A stretch of 64,000 bases of DNA from TMP-24 sp041397305 (GCA_041397305.1 JAWKWX010000005.1:154478-218477), one strand, 5' to 3'. Positions 1-8,728 are shown, counted from the first letter of the stretch. The notes: a model not told the origin generated them from the sequence alone. Made by a program: numbers and translations.

Positions 1-103
1 TAGGCAGGCAGGGTTTAGGAATGGTTAACGACGGTCAGGTGGAGGGGCGGGGGCTGTCTGCCCCCGTAGACATTGGCGCCCGGACCAATGGCGCGCCAAT
101 GTC

Positions 104-138
104 GCCCCCGGAGGATAATTGTATACGGAAGATTGGGG
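104..138 (+). repeat. dispersed intergenic repeat, copy 1
   Basis: A degenerate copy of a short element found at six places in the window: a C-rich stretch, then GAGGATA and an A-rich tail ending GGAAGATTGGGG. It lies just past the stop codon of the minus-strand GST gene. The first 100 bases of the window hold no gene that I can support. Confidence 0.45.
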
Positions 139-140
139 GA

Positions 141-1019
141 TCAGCTCTGCGCGACCATGGTCGTGAAGGCGGGGAAGGCTTCGGGATCGTGGCGCGTCTT
201 GTCGCGGCAGAAGGCGTTGCAGAAGCCCCAGATGCGGCCGTCCATCTTCAGGAAATGCCTAACCGGCTTGCCGGAATAGGGGCAGGCGGCGTTTTCCGAC
301 GGGCCTTCGGCGATCGTCGCGGTCTTCGGCGCCGGGCCGGGCCAGGGCCGTTCGACCTTGCCGTAGTAGGGGATGTAGAAGGGCTGTTCGAAATTCTCGG
401 CCAGCCCCATCGCCCGCCAGCGGCGGAAGGACGGGTCGGCGAGATGGGCGGCGACATAGGCCTGCGCCTCCGGTCCGACCGGCAGGTCGTAGGTGGCGAT
501 GCGCGCGGCGACGGGCGCGAAGAAGGCATCCGAGCCACTGTAGCGGCCGAAGAGCCAGGGGCCGTCCGCGCCGAAACGCGACCGGGTGCGGGCCCAGATT
601 TCCTGAAGCCTGTCGAGATCGGCGCGGACCGCATCGCTGACCGGGCGGCCCGAGAAGCTTTTCGCGAGGTTCATCGGGCAGTCGCCGCGCAGGTCGCGGA
701 AGCCCGCGTGCATTTCGGCCACCAGATAGCGTGCCATGGCGCGGGCCGCCGGATCGGCGGGCCAGTGGCCTGCCTCGGGGTGGCGTTCGGCGAGGGTTTC
801 GAGGATCGCGATGCTTTCGCCCACCACCTCGCCTTCGGGCGTCCTGATCACCGGCACGAGCCGGGCGGGGGCGAAACCTTCCAGGAGGGCCTTCACCTCG
901 TCCGAGTAGAGACGCGCAGTGTGGACCTTCACCGGGATGCCGAACTTTTCGAAGAAGAGCCAGCCGCGGAGCGACCAGCTGGAATAGGTGCGGTCGCCGA
1001 TGGCGAGGTCGTAGGTCAT
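141..1019 (-). CDS. glutathione S-transferase family protein with C-terminal Cys-rich tail
   Basis: A 292-residue cytosolic GST-fold protein. The N-terminal thioredoxin-like half carries the SSWSLR segment (residues 13-18), the conserved VPV turn and an ES glutathione-binding pair in GESIAI; an all-helical C-terminal half follows. The last 50 residues are unusual for a GST: Cys246 in CPYSGKPV and Cys267/Cys271 in GFCNAFC resemble a small YHS/TRASH-type metal-binding module. The ATG at 1019 is chosen because AAGGAGG lies 5 bases upstream; a longer frame to 1058 has no such site. The substrate cannot be read from sequence. The tail could equally be a structural zinc site. Confidence 0.85.
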   Translation of the reverse strand: MTYDLAIGDRTYSSWSLRGWLFFEKFGIPVKVHTARLYSDEVKALLEGFAPARLVPVIRTPEGEVVGESIAILETLAERHPEAGHWPADPAARAMARYLVAEMHAGFRDLRGDCPMNLAKSFSGRPVSDAVRADLDRLQEIWARTRSRFGADGPWLFGRYSGSDAFFAPVAARIATYDLPVGPEAQAYVAAHLADPSFRRWRAMGLAENFEQPFYIPYYGKVERPWPGPAPKTATIAEGPSENAACPYSGKPVRHFLKMDGRIWGFCNAFCRDKTRHDPEAFPAFTTMVAQS

Positions 1020-1184
1020 GTCAGCCTCCTTCAATTTTGGCCGACATAGCAAGCGCATCCGGCCAAGGCACGCGGTCTTTGGTGGCGCAGGTCATCACGG
1101 CCTGTGATGGTCTGCGGTGCCCCGGGGCCATTGTCATCGGCGCCCGCGCGGCCTAATCCTGTTCATGAAACCCCGGAGGGCCAG

Positions 1185-2381
1185 ATGCTGGGCGGCAAGC
1201 GCATCCTTCTGATCATCGGCGGCGGAATTGCCGCCTACAAGGCGCTGGACCTCATCCGCCGCTTCCGCGAGCGGGGGGCGGCGGTGACGCCGGTCCTGAC
1301 GCGTGCGGCCGAGGAATTCGTGACGCCCCTGTCGGCGGGGGCGCTGGCGGGAACAAAGGCTTACCGCCATCTCTTCGACCTGACCGACGAGGCAGAGATG
1401 GGCCATATCGAACTCAGCCGGTCGGCCGATCTTCTTGTCGTGGCGCCCGCGACCGCCGATCTGATGGCGAAGATGGCGAACGGGCTTGCGGACGATCTGG
1501 CGTCGACCCTGCTTCTGGCCACCGACAAGCGGGTGCTGGTGGCGCCCGCGATGAATGTGCGGATGTGGCTGCATCCGGCGACCCAGCGCAACATTGCAAA
1601 GCTGCATGCCGACGGCATTCTGTTCGCGGGCCCGAACGAAGGCGACATGGCCTGCGGTGAATATGGGCCGGGGCGGATGGCGGAGCCTCTGGAAATCGTG
1701 GCGGCAAGCGAGGCGGCGCTTGGGCTCGGGCCCCTGCGCGGGCGCCATGTGATCGTGACCTCTGGCCCGACGCATGAGCCGATCGACCCGGTGCGCTATA
1801 TCGCCAACCGGTCGTCTGGGGCGCAGGGCACTGCGCTGGCGACCGCCTTGCGCGATCTGGGCGCGCGGGTGACCTTCGTGACCGGTCCGGCGAGCGTTCC
1901 GCCGCCCTCGGGCGTGCATGTGGTGCCGGTCGAGACCGCGCGGCAGATGGCGGAGGCGGTGCGCGAGGCACTGCCTGCGGATGCGGCGGTGATGGCGGCG
2001 GCGGTGGCCGACTGGCGGGTCGAGAATGCGAGTGCCTCGAAGATGAAGAAGGACGGGTCGGGCAAGGCGCCCGCGCTGTCGTTTGCCGAGAATCCGGACA
2101 TTCTCGCAAGCCTGTCGCAGGACAGGGAAAACCGGCCGAAACTGGTGGTCGGTTTCGCGGCCGAGACCGATGAAGTGATCGCTCATGCGACCGCCAAGCG
2201 GGCGCGCAAGGGCTGCGACTGGATTGTCGCCAATGACGTGCGCCCGGCGACCGGGATCATGGGCGGGACGGAAAATGCCGTGACATTGATCACGGCGAAA
2301 GGCGCCGAGGAATGGCCGCGGCTGCCCAAGGACGAGGTCGCGCGGCGGCTGGCGCTGCGGATCGCCGAAGCGCTCGCCTGA
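1185..2381 (+). CDS. coaBC: bifunctional phosphopantothenoylcysteine decarboxylase / phosphopantothenate-cysteine ligase
   Basis: Catalyses two consecutive steps of coenzyme A synthesis. The N-terminal CoaC flavoprotein half shows GGGIAAYK, the PAMNVRMW substrate-binding motif and the catalytic Cys in MACGEYGPGRM. The C-terminal CoaB half shows SGPTHEPIDPVRYIANRSSG and the KMKKDG lysine motif. Its 398 residues are the normal length. The start at 1185 follows CGGAGGG by 4 bases; an in-frame upstream ATG lacks a ribosome site and would add a non-conserved extension. It is probably cotranscribed with dut, 55 bases downstream. Confidence 0.97.
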   Translation: MLGGKRILLIIGGGIAAYKALDLIRRFRERGAAVTPVLTRAAEEFVTPLSAGALAGTKAYRHLFDLTDEAEMGHIELSRSADLLVVAPATADLMAKMANGLADDLASTLLLATDKRVLVAPAMNVRMWLHPATQRNIAKLHADGILFAGPNEGDMACGEYGPGRMAEPLEIVAASEAALGLGPLRGRHVIVTSGPTHEPIDPVRYIANRSSGAQGTALATALRDLGARVTFVTGPASVPPPSGVHVVPVETARQMAEAVREALPADAAVMAAAVADWRVENASASKMKKDGSGKAPALSFAENPDILASLSQDRENRPKLVVGFAAETDEVIAHATAKRARKGCDWIVANDVRPATGIMGGTENAVTLITAKGAEEWPRLPKDEVARRLALRIAEALA

Positions 2382-2394
2382 GGCTGTCGGGGAT

Positions 2395-2430
2395 GGCTCC
2401 GGTGGCGATATCTGAACCAGTACGAAAGGG
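2395..2430 (+). repeat. dispersed intergenic repeat, copy 2
   Basis: Short element between coaBC and dut with the pattern GGCTCCGGTGGCGATATCTG, then ACCAGTACGAAAGGG. It matches copy 3 (downstream of the amino-acid permease) and copy 5 (downstream of the EamA gene) in the CTCCGG..G.GATAT core. Its 3' end lies just upstream of the dut start codon and may supply its weak ribosome-binding sequence. Confidence 0.45.
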
Positions 2431-2436
2431 CGGGAC

Positions 2437-2901
2437 GTGCCGTTGATCGGGGTCATGCGCGAGGATTGGGCCGATCCGTCGGTTCCGCTGCCGTCCTACG
2501 AGACCGCGGGCGCGGCGGGGGCCGATGTGCGGGCGAACCTGCCGCGCGAAATGCGCAATGTTGGATTTGTGCTGGGCCCGATGGAGCGCAAGGTGGTTCC
2601 GACCGGCCTTCGTGTCGAGATTCCGCAAGGGTACGAGATTCAAATCCGGCCGCGATCGGGGCTTGCGCTCAAACATGGCATCTCGCTGCCCAACACACCG
2701 GGCACGATCGACAGCGATTATCGCGGGCCGCTCGGGGTTCTTCTGATCAATTTCGGATCGGAACCCTTTGTCATCCAGCATGGCGACCGGATCGCGCAGC
2801 TGGTCGTGGCGCCGGTGGTGCAGGCGCGGTTCGCGCTGGCTGACGCGCTGTCGGACAGTGCGCGCGGCGCGGGCGGTTTCGGCTCGACGGGGCGCGGATG
2901 A
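2437..2901 (+). CDS. dut: deoxyuridine 5'-triphosphate nucleotidohydrolase (dUTPase)
   Basis: Hydrolyses dUTP to dUMP and pyrophosphate, keeping uracil out of DNA and feeding dTMP synthesis. At 154 residues it has all five trimeric dUTPase motifs in order: AAGADVRA, PRSGLALKHG, GTIDSDYRGPLG, GDRIAQLVV and the C-terminal glycine-rich GGFGSTGRG. The start is GTG. The alternative in-frame ATG, six codons later, would remove the family's usual N-terminal strand. The stop overlaps the start of the next gene (ATGA), so the two are probably translationally coupled. Confidence 0.96.
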   Translation: MPLIGVMREDWADPSVPLPSYETAGAAGADVRANLPREMRNVGFVLGPMERKVVPTGLRVEIPQGYEIQIRPRSGLALKHGISLPNTPGTIDSDYRGPLGVLLINFGSEPFVIQHGDRIAQLVVAPVVQARFALADALSDSARGAGGFGSTGRG

Positions 2902-3938
2902 TCGTCCTGGTGCCAGTGGCGATGCTTCTGGTGGCGGGCTGGATCTTCGGCCTGCCGAAACGGCTCGTCTGGGGCATTGTGGCTGTTCTCTGGGCGGCGG
3001 CGATCCTGGCACATCTGCTTCTTCCGGCGGATCATGCGTTGACCCAGGCCATCGGCGGCGACTGGCGCGCCTGGGCGCTGCCGGTCCTGATCGCGACGCT
3101 GGTCGTGGCCTACCGTGCCGGTCTTGACGCCTTGCGCCAGCGCGCGCTGCCTGCCGCCCCGCCGGTGGCGGGTGCCTTCGGCGCAGCCGAGCTGGACCGC
3201 TACGCCCGCCATATCGTGCTGAGGGAAGTGGGTGGCACGGGGCAGAAGAAGCTGAAGGCCGCGAAAGTGCTGGTGGTGGGGGCAGGGGGGCTCGGCTCGC
3301 CCGCACTGCTGTATCTGGCGGCCGCCGGGGTGGGGACGATCGGGGTGATCGACGACGATATCGTGTCGAATTCGAACCTCCAGCGCCAGATCATCCATAC
3401 GGATGCACGGATCGGCGAGGCCAAGGTCGCGTCCGCCGCCGTGGCGATGAAAGCGCTCAATCCCTTCGTGACGGTCAGGACCTACAACCGGCGGCTTGGG
3501 GCGGAGGAGGCGACGGCGCTTTTTGCCGATTATGACCTGATCCTCGACGGCAGCGACAATTTCGACACGCGCTATCTGGTGAATGCCGCCTGCGTCGCGG
3601 CGGGACGGCCGCTGATCTCGGCGGCGATCACCCAATGGGAGGGCCAGATCGGCCTTTACGACCCCGCCCATGGCGGGCCGTGCTATCAATGCGTCTTTCC
3701 CGAGCGGCCCGCGCCGGGCCTCGCGCCTTCCTGCGCCGAGGCGGGGGTGATCGCGCCCCTGCCGGGGGTGATCGGGTCGCTGATGGCGCTGGAGGCTGTG
3801 AAACAGATCACCGGCGCCGGGGCGGTGCTAAGGGGCGAGCTGCTGATCTGGGACGGACTCTGGGGCGAGAGCCGCAAGCTTTCGGTCAAGCGTCGGGCGG
3901 ATTGCCCGGTCTGCGGCGGCCACCGAACGGAGACCTGA
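2898..3938 (+). CDS. membrane-anchored HesA/MoeB/ThiF family E1-like adenylyltransferase
   Basis: A 346-residue protein made of about three hydrophobic segments (residues 1-90) followed by an E1-like domain. The E1 part has the nucleotide-binding GAGGLGS loop, the RQIIH segment, a DGSDNFDTRYLVN motif and zinc cysteines in CYQC and CPVCG. MoeB and ThiF enzymes adenylate the C-terminal glycine of the sulfur carriers MoaD or ThiS. The E1 core here looks complete, so the activity is plausible, but which carrier is used cannot be told. The N-terminal membrane segments are not part of standard MoeB. It overlaps dut by 4 bases. Confidence 0.88.
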   Translation: MIVLVPVAMLLVAGWIFGLPKRLVWGIVAVLWAAAILAHLLLPADHALTQAIGGDWRAWALPVLIATLVVAYRAGLDALRQRALPAAPPVAGAFGAAELDRYARHIVLREVGGTGQKKLKAAKVLVVGAGGLGSPALLYLAAAGVGTIGVIDDDIVSNSNLQRQIIHTDARIGEAKVASAAVAMKALNPFVTVRTYNRRLGAEEATALFADYDLILDGSDNFDTRYLVNAACVAAGRPLISAAITQWEGQIGLYDPAHGGPCYQCVFPERPAPGLAPSCAEAGVIAPLPGVIGSLMALEAVKQITGAGAVLRGELLIWDGLWGESRKLSVKRRADCPVCGGHRTET

Positions 3939-4012
3939 GGCCCGCATTCGGCTGGACAGCCCGAAGGGCGGGGCTTAACGTCCGGCCGATGCTTGTGACA
4001 GGAGCCTGATCC

Positions 4013-4795
4013 ATGAAACGTCTCTCCCTCATCGCGGCCGTCGCCGCGCTTGCCGCCTCCGCCGCCGTCGCCGAGGCCCCAGACCTTGGTGGCCGCGAGG
4101 TCACCGTGGTGACCGAGAATGCCTATCCGCCGCTGCAATTCCTCGATTCCTCGGGCGCTGCGATCGGCTGGGAATATGACGCGATGGCCGAGATCGCCAA
4201 GCGGCTGAACATCGCCGTGACCTACCAGAACACCAGCTGGGACGCGATGATCCCCGCCGTGTCGGAAGGCCAGTATGACATCGGCATGACCGGCATCACC
4301 ATCAAGGACGAACGCAAGGAGAAGGTCGATTTCTCCGACCCCTACATGCGGTCCGAAATGCTGATGATCGTGCGTGGCGATGAGGAGCGGTTCTCTGACG
4401 CCGCAAGCTTCGGCGCCAACCCTGACCTTCTGATCTCGGCCCAGCCTGGCACCTCGCCCTTCTACGCGGCGATTTATGAAATCCTCGACGGCAACGAGGA
4501 CAATCCGCGCGTGGTGAAGTTCGAGACCTTCGGCGCCGGGCTCGAGGCGCTGAAGACCGGCGACGTCGATCTGACCCTGTCGGATTCGACCGCTGCCAAC
4601 GGCATCGTCGCCGCCTCGAATGGCGGGCTGAAGATCATCGGCACGCCGCTGGCGTCGGAGGATTTCGGCTTCATCTTCCCGAAAGGCTCCGACCTTGTCG
4701 CGCCGGTCAATGCCGCCATCGCCGACATGAAGGCCGACGGCACGATCGAGGCGCTGAACAAGAAATGGTTCCTCGATTACAAGATGGGCGAATGA
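4013..4795 (+). CDS. amino-acid ABC transporter periplasmic substrate-binding protein
   Basis: A family 3 solute-binding protein of 260 residues. It starts with a Sec signal peptide (MKRLSLIAAVAALAAS...AVA) and then has the typical SBP_bac_3 run: TENAYPPLQF, GWEYDAMAEIAKRL, the SWDAMIPAVSEGQYDIG loop and GMTGITIKDERKEKVDFSDPY. Such proteins deliver polar amino acids or opines to an inner-membrane permease, here encoded 41 bases downstream. No ATPase gene follows in the window, so the ATP-binding subunit must be encoded elsewhere. Confidence 0.93.
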   Translation: MKRLSLIAAVAALAASAAVAEAPDLGGREVTVVTENAYPPLQFLDSSGAAIGWEYDAMAEIAKRLNIAVTYQNTSWDAMIPAVSEGQYDIGMTGITIKDERKEKVDFSDPYMRSEMLMIVRGDEERFSDAASFGANPDLLISAQPGTSPFYAAIYEILDGNEDNPRVVKFETFGAGLEALKTGDVDLTLSDSTAANGIVAASNGGLKIIGTPLASEDFGFIFPKGSDLVAPVNAAIADMKADGTIEALNKKWFLDYKMGE

Positions 4796-4804
4796 CCTGA
4801 GACC

Positions 4805-4830
4805 CGGCCCCGACGTTCGCGCCGGGGCCG
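4805..4830 (+). promoter_or_regulatory. intercistronic hairpin between binding-protein and permease genes
   Basis: Perfect 8-bp arms, CGGCCCCG and CGGGGCCG, with a 10-base loop and no T-tract. The 3' arm ends 6 bases before the permease ATG, so the structure would cover its ribosome-binding region. Hairpins here commonly protect the upstream binding-protein message and lower permease expression; that role is inferred. Confidence 0.55.
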
Positions 4831-4836
4831 ACCGTT

Positions 4837-5631
4837 ATGGCGCCTTCCCCCAAACAGGACGAAGATTTTCCCTGGTGGCTGGTGATCCTCGCGGTCACCG
4901 GCGTCTGGCTGTTCTATGAGGTGCTGGCGAGCCAGGTCTATGCCCAGGCGCTCCGCACCCTGACGCGCGGGATCTGGATCACGATCTCGGTCGCGGTGGT
5001 GGCCTATCTGTCGGCCTGCGCCATCGGCCTTGGCCTCGCGGTCATGGGCCTGTCGCGGTTCCGGATCCTCAGACAGACGGCACGGCTTTACATCGAGGTG
5101 ATGCGCGGCGTGCCGGTGATCGTGCTTCTCCTCTATGTCGCCTTCGTCCTTGCGCCCGCGCTGGTGGCGGGCTGGAATGCGCTGGCCGATCCCTTGGGCC
5201 TGCCGCTGGCGCGGACCCGGGATTTTCCGCTGATCGCGCGGGCGACCATTGCATTGACACTGGCCTATTCCGCGTTTCTGGCCGAGGTGTTCCGCGCGGG
5301 GTTGCAGGCCGTTCCCCTTGGCCAGATCGAGGCGGCAAAGGCGCTCGGCCTGTCGGGCTGGCAGCGTTTCCGCCATGTGAGCTTTCCGCAAGCCTTCCGG
5401 ATGATCCTGCCGCCCCTGGGCAATGATTTCGTCGCGATGGTGAAGGATTCCTCGCTGGTCTCGGTCCTGGGGGTGGGTGATATCACCCAGCTGGGCAAGG
5501 TCGCGGCGGCAGGGAATTTCCGCTATTTCGAGACCTATAACGTGGTGGCGCTGCTCTATCTGACTATGACCATCGGCCTGTCGCTGGTCTTGCGGCGGAT
5601 CGAGCGGCGGCTTCGCGCCGACAAGCCCTGA
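4837..5631 (+). CDS. amino-acid ABC transporter permease
   Basis: Inner-membrane permease of the HisM/GlnP type, 264 residues with about five membrane spans. The family signature appears as RGVPVIVLLLYVAF and the EAA loop as AAKALGLSGWQRFRHVSFPQAFRMILPPLGNDF; the EAA loop docks the ATPase. It pairs with the binding protein just upstream. The ribosome-binding sequence is poor and partly sequestered in the hairpin before the gene. The substrate (polar amino acid or related) is not decided by sequence. Confidence 0.93.
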   Translation: MAPSPKQDEDFPWWLVILAVTGVWLFYEVLASQVYAQALRTLTRGIWITISVAVVAYLSACAIGLGLAVMGLSRFRILRQTARLYIEVMRGVPVIVLLLYVAFVLAPALVAGWNALADPLGLPLARTRDFPLIARATIALTLAYSAFLAEVFRAGLQAVPLGQIEAAKALGLSGWQRFRHVSFPQAFRMILPPLGNDFVAMVKDSSLVSVLGVGDITQLGKVAAAGNFRYFETYNVVALLYLTMTIGLSLVLRRIERRLRADKP

Positions 5632-5658
5632 CAGCGCGCGCGATCGGGGGTTGCGGGT

Positions 5659-5695
5659 GCCTCCGGCGGGGATATCTAGAAGCATGACGAAAATG
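5659..5695 (+). repeat. dispersed intergenic repeat, copy 3
   Basis: The GCCTCCGGCGGGGATATCTA core is followed by GAAGCATGACGAAAATG. It lies after the permease stop codon and shortly before the peptidase start. It is the same family as the copies at 2395-2430, 50696-50728 and 58578-58614. Confidence 0.5.
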
Positions 5696-5715
5696 CAAAT
5701 GCGCGAGGGCCCGTG

Positions 5716-7734
5716 ATGGACAATCCTTTGTTGACTGCGTTCGAGGGCCCGTTCGGTATCGCGCCTTTCGGGACGATCGAGGACAGGCATTTCGCGCCGG
5801 CGTTCGAGGCGGCGCTCGCGGCGGCGCGGGCGCGGGTGGCCGAGATTGCGGCCGATCCGGCGGAGCCTTCCTTCGCCAATGTGATCGAGGCGCTGGAACT
5901 GTCCGAGACGCTTCTGGAGCAGGTTGGCGGCGTCTTCTGGAACCTCGCCGGGGCCGACACGAATCCGGCGCGGCAGGAGCTGGAACGGGCGTTGGCGCCC
6001 AAGCTTGCGGCCTATTCCACCGAAGTGACGATGAACGAGCGGCTCTGGTCGCGGATTTCGGCGCTGTGGGCGGCGCGCGAGACGCTGGGCCTGACACCGG
6101 AGCAGATGCGTGTGCTGACGCTTTATCACCGGCGGTTCCGGCGGGCGGGCGCGGCGCTTGAGGGCGCGGACCGCAAGCGCATGGCCGAGGTGATGGAGAG
6201 GCTGTCGATCCTGTCGACACGGTTCAGCCAGAATGTGCTGGCCGACGAGCGCGACTGGATGATGGTCCTGCAGCCGGGCGATCTGGCGGGTCTGCCGGAT
6301 TTCGTCGTGGCTTCCGCAAAGGCAGCGGCTGAGGAACGGGGCCGGGCCGGGCACCTTCTGACCCTGTCGCGGTCGCTGATCGTGCCGTTCCTGCAATTCT
6401 CGCCCCGGCGCGACCTGCGCGAAACTGCCTACCGCGCCTGGGTGGCGCGGGGCGAGAACGGTGGCGAGACGGACAATCGCGCGGTCGCGGCGGAAATCCT
6501 GTCGCTGCGGGAAGAACGCGCGCGGTTGCTGGGCTATGCAAGTTTCGCAGCCTACAAGCTGGAACCCGAAATGGCTGGCAAGCCCGAAGCCGTGCGCGAC
6601 CTTCTGATGCGGGTCTGGGCCCCGGCGAAGGAAAAGGCCGAGGCAGACGAGGCGGTGCTGACCGCGATGATGCAGGCGGACGGGATCAATGGCCCGCTGG
6701 AGCCCTGGGACTGGCGCTATTATTCCGAGAAGCGCCGCAAGGCCGAATACGATCTCGACGAGGCGGAACTGAAACCCTACCTCGGGCTGGAAGCGATGAT
6801 CGCGGCGGCGTTCGATTGCGCGCACCGGCTTTTCGGGCTCGATTTCCGGCCGCTCGACGTGGGGCTCTATCATCCCGACGCCCGTGCTTGGGAAGTGACG
6901 CGCGCGGGCGAGCATGTGGCCGTTTTCATTGGCGATTATTTCGCCCGCGCCTCGAAACGCTCGGGCGCCTGGATGTCGGATTTCCGCGGCCAGAAGAAAC
7001 TCGGCGGCGCGGTCCGGCCGATCATCGTGAATGTCTGCAATTTCGCCAAACCGGCGGCGGGGGAGGCGGCGTTGCTTTCCTATGACGATGCGCGCACGCT
7101 CTTTCACGAGTTCGGCCATGCGCTGCACGGGATGCTGAGCGACGTGACCTACCCGACGGTCGCGGGTACGTCGGTCGCGCGGGATTTCGTCGAACTGCCG
7201 AGCCAGCTTTACGAACATTGGCTGGAGGTGCCCGAGGTGCTGGAAGCGCACGCCCGCCATGCGACGACCGGCGCGCCGATGCCGAAGGCGCTTCTTGACC
7301 GGCTGATGGCGGCGCAGACCTACGATCAGGGCTTTGCAACGGTAGAATATATCGCCTCGGCGCTGGTCGATCTGGCCTTCCACGAGAGCGCGGCGCCCGC
7401 CGACCCGATGGCGCGCCAGGCAGAGGTTCTGACCGGTCTCGGCATGCCGCACGCGATCCGCATGCGCCACGCGACCCCGCATTTCGCCCATGTGTTTTCC
7501 GGCGATGGCTATTCGGCGGGTTATTACAGCTACATGTGGTCGGAAGTGATGGATGCGGACGCGTTCGATGCTTTCCGCGAGGCGGGCGATGCGTTCGATC
7601 CGGCGACGGCGGCGCGATTGCAGCGATTCGTCCTGTCTGCCGGCGGGTCACAGGATCCGGCCGCGCTCTACCGGGCGTTTCGCGGCCGCATGCCGGGGGT
7701 TGAGCCGCTGTTGCGCGGGCGCGGGCTCGTCTGA
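5716..7734 (+). CDS. M3 family zinc oligopeptidase (PrlC/Dcp-like)
   Basis: A cytosolic metallopeptidase of 672 residues, normal for oligopeptidase A or dipeptidyl carboxypeptidase, which degrade short peptides including cleaved signal peptides. The zinc motif HEFGHALHG begins at residue 464. The downstream helix RDFVELPSQLYEHW supplies the third ligand, and the substrate-site GDGYSAGYYSYMWSEV is present. A GTG lies directly before the chosen ATG and could also initiate. Sequence alone does not separate oligopeptidase A from Dcp specificity. It appears to be a single-gene unit. Confidence 0.93.
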   Translation: MDNPLLTAFEGPFGIAPFGTIEDRHFAPAFEAALAAARARVAEIAADPAEPSFANVIEALELSETLLEQVGGVFWNLAGADTNPARQELERALAPKLAAYSTEVTMNERLWSRISALWAARETLGLTPEQMRVLTLYHRRFRRAGAALEGADRKRMAEVMERLSILSTRFSQNVLADERDWMMVLQPGDLAGLPDFVVASAKAAAEERGRAGHLLTLSRSLIVPFLQFSPRRDLRETAYRAWVARGENGGETDNRAVAAEILSLREERARLLGYASFAAYKLEPEMAGKPEAVRDLLMRVWAPAKEKAEADEAVLTAMMQADGINGPLEPWDWRYYSEKRRKAEYDLDEAELKPYLGLEAMIAAAFDCAHRLFGLDFRPLDVGLYHPDARAWEVTRAGEHVAVFIGDYFARASKRSGAWMSDFRGQKKLGGAVRPIIVNVCNFAKPAAGEAALLSYDDARTLFHEFGHALHGMLSDVTYPTVAGTSVARDFVELPSQLYEHWLEVPEVLEAHARHATTGAPMPKALLDRLMAAQTYDQGFATVEYIASALVDLAFHESAAPADPMARQAEVLTGLGMPHAIRMRHATPHFAHVFSGDGYSAGYYSYMWSEVMDADAFDAFREAGDAFDPATAARLQRFVLSAGGSQDPAALYRAFRGRMPGVEPLLRGRGLV

Positions 7735-7982
7735 GCGCGGCGGAATCTCGCGGGTAGACAGGGTCTCGACAGCGGACTGTTTCCGTACCGTCTGATGATT
7801 TCGGTGCCCCAGCGGCATTGTTTCCGGAAATCTTGATATTCCGGCGGTGAGCTTGGAAAAGCGCTCCCGGCGGTTAGATTGTGGCGAAATTGCGGCAAGA
7901 CCGCAGTTTTCGCGTTGGTAACATGTCAAGAATTTGGCGTAATCAGTGTCTGATCACGGCCCCGCCGGAGTTCAGATCGGAA

Positions 7983-8693
7983 ATGGGGGTCGTTTTGATC
8001 AAGAACTTGCTACGGTCGGCGGTGCTGTCCACTGCCGCGGTTTTCGTGCTTGCCGGCGTTGGCGCGGCTGCGACCGTCACGGTCAGCACGCAAGGTTCCA
8101 ATGCTTTCAAGGATACGAGCGGCCAGAACGCATGGTATCAGACCGTGAGCTACTCACTGAACGGTATCGCACGGACGGCCGCCGCGGGCCTCTTCCGACT
8201 GACCAGCACGGCTGCGGATGGAAGCGTAACCCGCTTCGTCTCGGTCTGCCTGGAACCGCTGGAGACGCTTCGGCTTCCGAAGCTCTATGACGAAAGCACG
8301 CCTCTCGGCCAGTCGGTGGTGGGCGCGCTGGGGGCGCTTCTGGCGAATGCGCTGCCGCAAGTGCAGGACAGCAAAACCGCGGCCGCCTTCCAGCTTGCTG
8401 CATGGGAAATTGCCAACGAAAGCAGCGGGCTTTTCAACCTCGGGGGCGGTGCTTTCAAGGTTGGCACTGCCAAAAGTGCGACCCTTGCTCTTGCACAAAG
8501 CTGGCTTGACCAGATCGGGACCGGTGCCTGGGCTCCGGATACCAGGATCACGATCCTCTCGGCACCGGGGACGCAGGATCTTCTGACCGACCTTCCAGCC
8601 GAAGTGCCGGTGCCGGCAGCCGGTCTGCTTCTGCTCGGCGGTATTGGCGGGCTCGCCGCCCTCGGGCGGCGTCGCCAGCGCATCACGGCCTAG
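7983..8693 (+). CDS. VPLPA-CTERM sorting domain protein
   Basis: An exported protein of about 236 residues and unknown function. An N-terminal signal peptide (LLRSAVLSTAAVFVLAGVGAAA) precedes a Ser/Thr/Ala-rich body. The C-terminus has the three-part sorting signal: VPVPAAGLLLLGG, a hydrophobic stretch, then a basic GRRRQR tail. This is the PEP-CTERM/VPLPA-CTERM class recognised by an exosortase, and none is encoded in this window. The start is uncertain: a TTG four codons later sits behind GGGGG. The 250-base upstream region has a CCGGAA/TTCCGG inverted repeat at 7824-7844 that may be regulatory. Confidence 0.8.
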   Translation: MGVVLIKNLLRSAVLSTAAVFVLAGVGAAATVTVSTQGSNAFKDTSGQNAWYQTVSYSLNGIARTAAAGLFRLTSTAADGSVTRFVSVCLEPLETLRLPKLYDESTPLGQSVVGALGALLANALPQVQDSKTAAAFQLAAWEIANESSGLFNLGGGAFKVGTAKSATLALAQSWLDQIGTGAWAPDTRITILSAPGTQDLLTDLPAEVPVPAAGLLLLGGIGGLAALGRRRQRITA

Positions 8694-8728
8694 ATCGTCA
8701 CCAATCCGGCGGGTTTTCTGGCGATCGG

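Noticed and set aside
4777..7491. Very long open frame on the minus strand (about 900 codons) opposite the permease and M3 peptidase genes
   Set aside because: It is antisense to two genes with clear family motifs and has no motif or ribosome site of its own. Long antisense frames are normal in G+C-rich DNA.
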